Shown in pieces: positions 63,103 through 64,000 of a stretch of DNA of 64,000 bases. The stretch covers positions 1,426,001 through 1,490,000 of the forward strand of contig NZ_CP047318.1 in NCBI RefSeq assembly GCF_009857135.1, written 5' to 3'. Below the pieces are notes generated by a model that searched no databases, was not told the origin of the DNA, and saw nothing but the letters and a program-made list of their open reading frames with translations. Position 1 is the stretch's first letter. The number at the start of each line of letters is the position of its first letter. The position numbers were made by a program, and so were the translations under genes. The DNA is from Streptomyces sp. HM190. GTDB taxonomy: Bacteria > Actinomycetota > Actinomycetes > Streptomycetales > Streptomycetaceae.

Positions 63103-63561
63103 TCAAACCGCTCGGCCGTCGGCCGCGAGGTACGCGGCGAGCCCTCGGCGTCCCGCCCGCATCATCAGCGCGTGGTTGGCGCGGAACAGGGGTCGGCAGG
63201 GCACCGCGAGCCGTCTCATGAGGGGCTTGGTGACGTCGACCTCCTGGTCGTAGCGGGCGAGGGTGCCGGTCTTGTCGGCGGTGAGCGTCCAGCGGGCCCA
63301 GCCGTCGAGGTCCCCGCTCATCTCGATCTCCAGGATCCCGGTGGCCGGATCCCGTCGTACCGCGCGTGCGGTGAGGACGAGGTCGTACGGCAGGACCGAG
63401 CGGATGCGGAGCGTGCCGCTGGTGCCGTCGGCCGGGACGACTTCCCGTACCTGGGGCCACCAGCGCGGATAGTCCTCGGCCCGCTGGAGCGCGTCGAACA
63501 CGGCGGCGGTCGGAGTGGGCAGGGCCCAGCGGCTGCGGAAGCGGTAGTGGCACCAGTCCAT
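63103..63561 (-). CDS. SRPBCC (START/polyketide-cyclase-like) family protein
   Basis: This 152-residue protein has the helix-grip fold pattern: an N-terminal strand (HYRFRSRWALPTPTAAVFDA), the helix-turn AEDYPRWWPQVREV, then alternating strands (LRIRSVLPYDLVLTARAV, ILEIEMSGDLDGWARWTL) and a long C-terminal helix (FRANHALMMRAGRRGLAAYL). Such proteins bind hydrophobic ligands or act as cyclases, but no polyketide cluster is near, so the ligand is unknown. It lies just upstream of tRNA-Val on the same strand and is divergent from the gene at 63679. Confidence 0.88.
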   Translation of the reverse strand: MDWCHYRFRSRWALPTPTAAVFDALQRAEDYPRWWPQVREVVPADGTSGTLRIRSVLPYDLVLTARAVRRDPATGILEIEMSGDLDGWARWTLTADKTGTLARYDQEVDVTKPLMRRLAVPCRPLFRANHALMMRAGRRGLAAYLAADGRAV

Positions 63562-63678
63562 GCCGGGATTGTGCCCGTCGGCGGGCGCCGTACCGGAGAC
63601 GCGGTGGCTGGATCTGAGTACCGCCCTGAGTACGTGCGCTCATGCTGTCGTGGCGCGACGTCGACCACACTGCGGAAC

Positions 63679-64000
63679 ATGACGCATTTTCCGTCCCCGG
63701 CCGAGGAGTTGCGCCTCCTCGACACCGAGCTGCGGCAGCTCGACGCCCGCCGCGCCGTTCTGTTGAACCGCCGCGCCTGGCTGGTCAACGCGCTGTACGC
63801 CCAGGCCGCCGGGCAGTCCCACCCGTCCGCGCGTCCGACGGCCCGGGATCCCGAGGCGACGGCGCCCGGTGTCCAGAACGTGCTGCTGATCCTCGGTGGT
63901 GTCCTGCTGACCGTCGCGGCGCTCGCGTTCACGCTGGTCAGCTGGGGACACCTGGGGATCGCCGGCCGTTCGCTGGTCCTCGGCGGCGTCACCCTCACCG
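63679..64000 (+). CDS. N-terminal part of a large multi-pass membrane protein (cut by window end)
   Basis: The frame from ATG 63679 is open for 107 codons and runs off the window. Residues 1-46 are a charged helix, probably coiled coil (EELRLLDTELRQLDARRAVL). After a short polar linker comes a hydrophobic stretch (NVLLILGGVLLTVAALAFTL) and SWGHLGIAGRSLVLGGVTLT, where a second helix begins. This pattern is that of large Streptomyces membrane proteins with repeated short helices (the SCO7613-like group). Function is unknown. It is divergent from the SRPBCC gene. Confidence 0.75.
   Translation, partial: MTHFPSPAEELRLLDTELRQLDARRAVLLNRRAWLVNALYAQAAGQSHPSARPTARDPEATAPGVQNVLLILGGVLLTVAALAFTLVSWGHLGIAGRSLVLGGVTLT

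Overview
The window is a chromosomal core segment of a Streptomyces species. The evidence is very high GC with strong third-position G/C bias, frequent GTG (and some TTG) starts, many 4-base ATGA/GTGA stop-start overlaps, and recognisable streptomycete or actinobacterial genes (BldD, the sIHF/mIHF nucleoid protein, a RelA-type Rel, a PimA/PgsA phosphoinositide locus). The species cannot be named from the sequence alone. Most genes lie on the minus strand.

Region 1 (about 1-12 kb), minus strand: a pyrimidine operon reading pyrR-pyrB-pyrC-(small membrane protein)-carA-carB-pyrD-pyrF, followed by mihF-gmk-rpoZ. The pyrR leader carries a well-formed PyrR-binding RNA hairpin that includes the Shine-Dalgarno sequence. 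Divergent from pyrR is bldD, with two abutting BldD-type 15-mers over its likely promoter.

Region 2 (12.6-24.9 kb), minus strand: an M24-peptidase-like gene with efp and nusB; then aroC-aroK-aroB and a proline-rich P-loop protein. A two-gene molybdo-iron-sulfur oxidoreductase, which looks accessory, separates aroC from aroE. aroE overlaps mltG.

Region 3 (25-36.8 kb): rarA, rpsD, two small membrane-associated genes, alaS, ruvX; hisS with a metallo-beta-lactamase-fold hydrolase and a VKOR-type membrane protein; on the plus strand a membrane-anchored cyclophilin and a DUF349 protein.

Region 4 (36.8-52.6 kb), minus strand: the long actinobacterial series pgsA - PIM acyltransferase - pimA - unknown - pdxS - pdxT - yebC - ruvC - ruvA - ruvB - yajC - secD - secF - apt - relA. 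It joins phosphoinositide lipids, vitamin B6, recombination, Sec export, purine salvage and (p)ppGpp.

Region 5 (52.6-64 kb): two plus-strand genes (a divergent EF-G-like GTPase and an unknown membrane protein) interrupt what is elsewhere a continuous thrS-HIT-pgsA block. Then come the HIT protein, thrS, a translationally coupled pair of uncharacterised genes (one a predicted PD-(D/E)xK-like DUF4365 protein), a DEDDh exonuclease, tRNA-Val(CAC), an SRPBCC protein and the 5' end of a large membrane protein that runs off the window.

Strong hairpin terminators, mostly perfect inverted repeats, punctuate the units. I see no CRISPR array, insertion sequence, prophage or biosynthetic gene cluster. 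The best candidates for new biology are the uncharacterised 60.2-62.0 kb pair, the M24 homologue with altered metal ligands, the membrane protein embedded in the pyr operon, and the plus-strand insertion at 53-57 kb.
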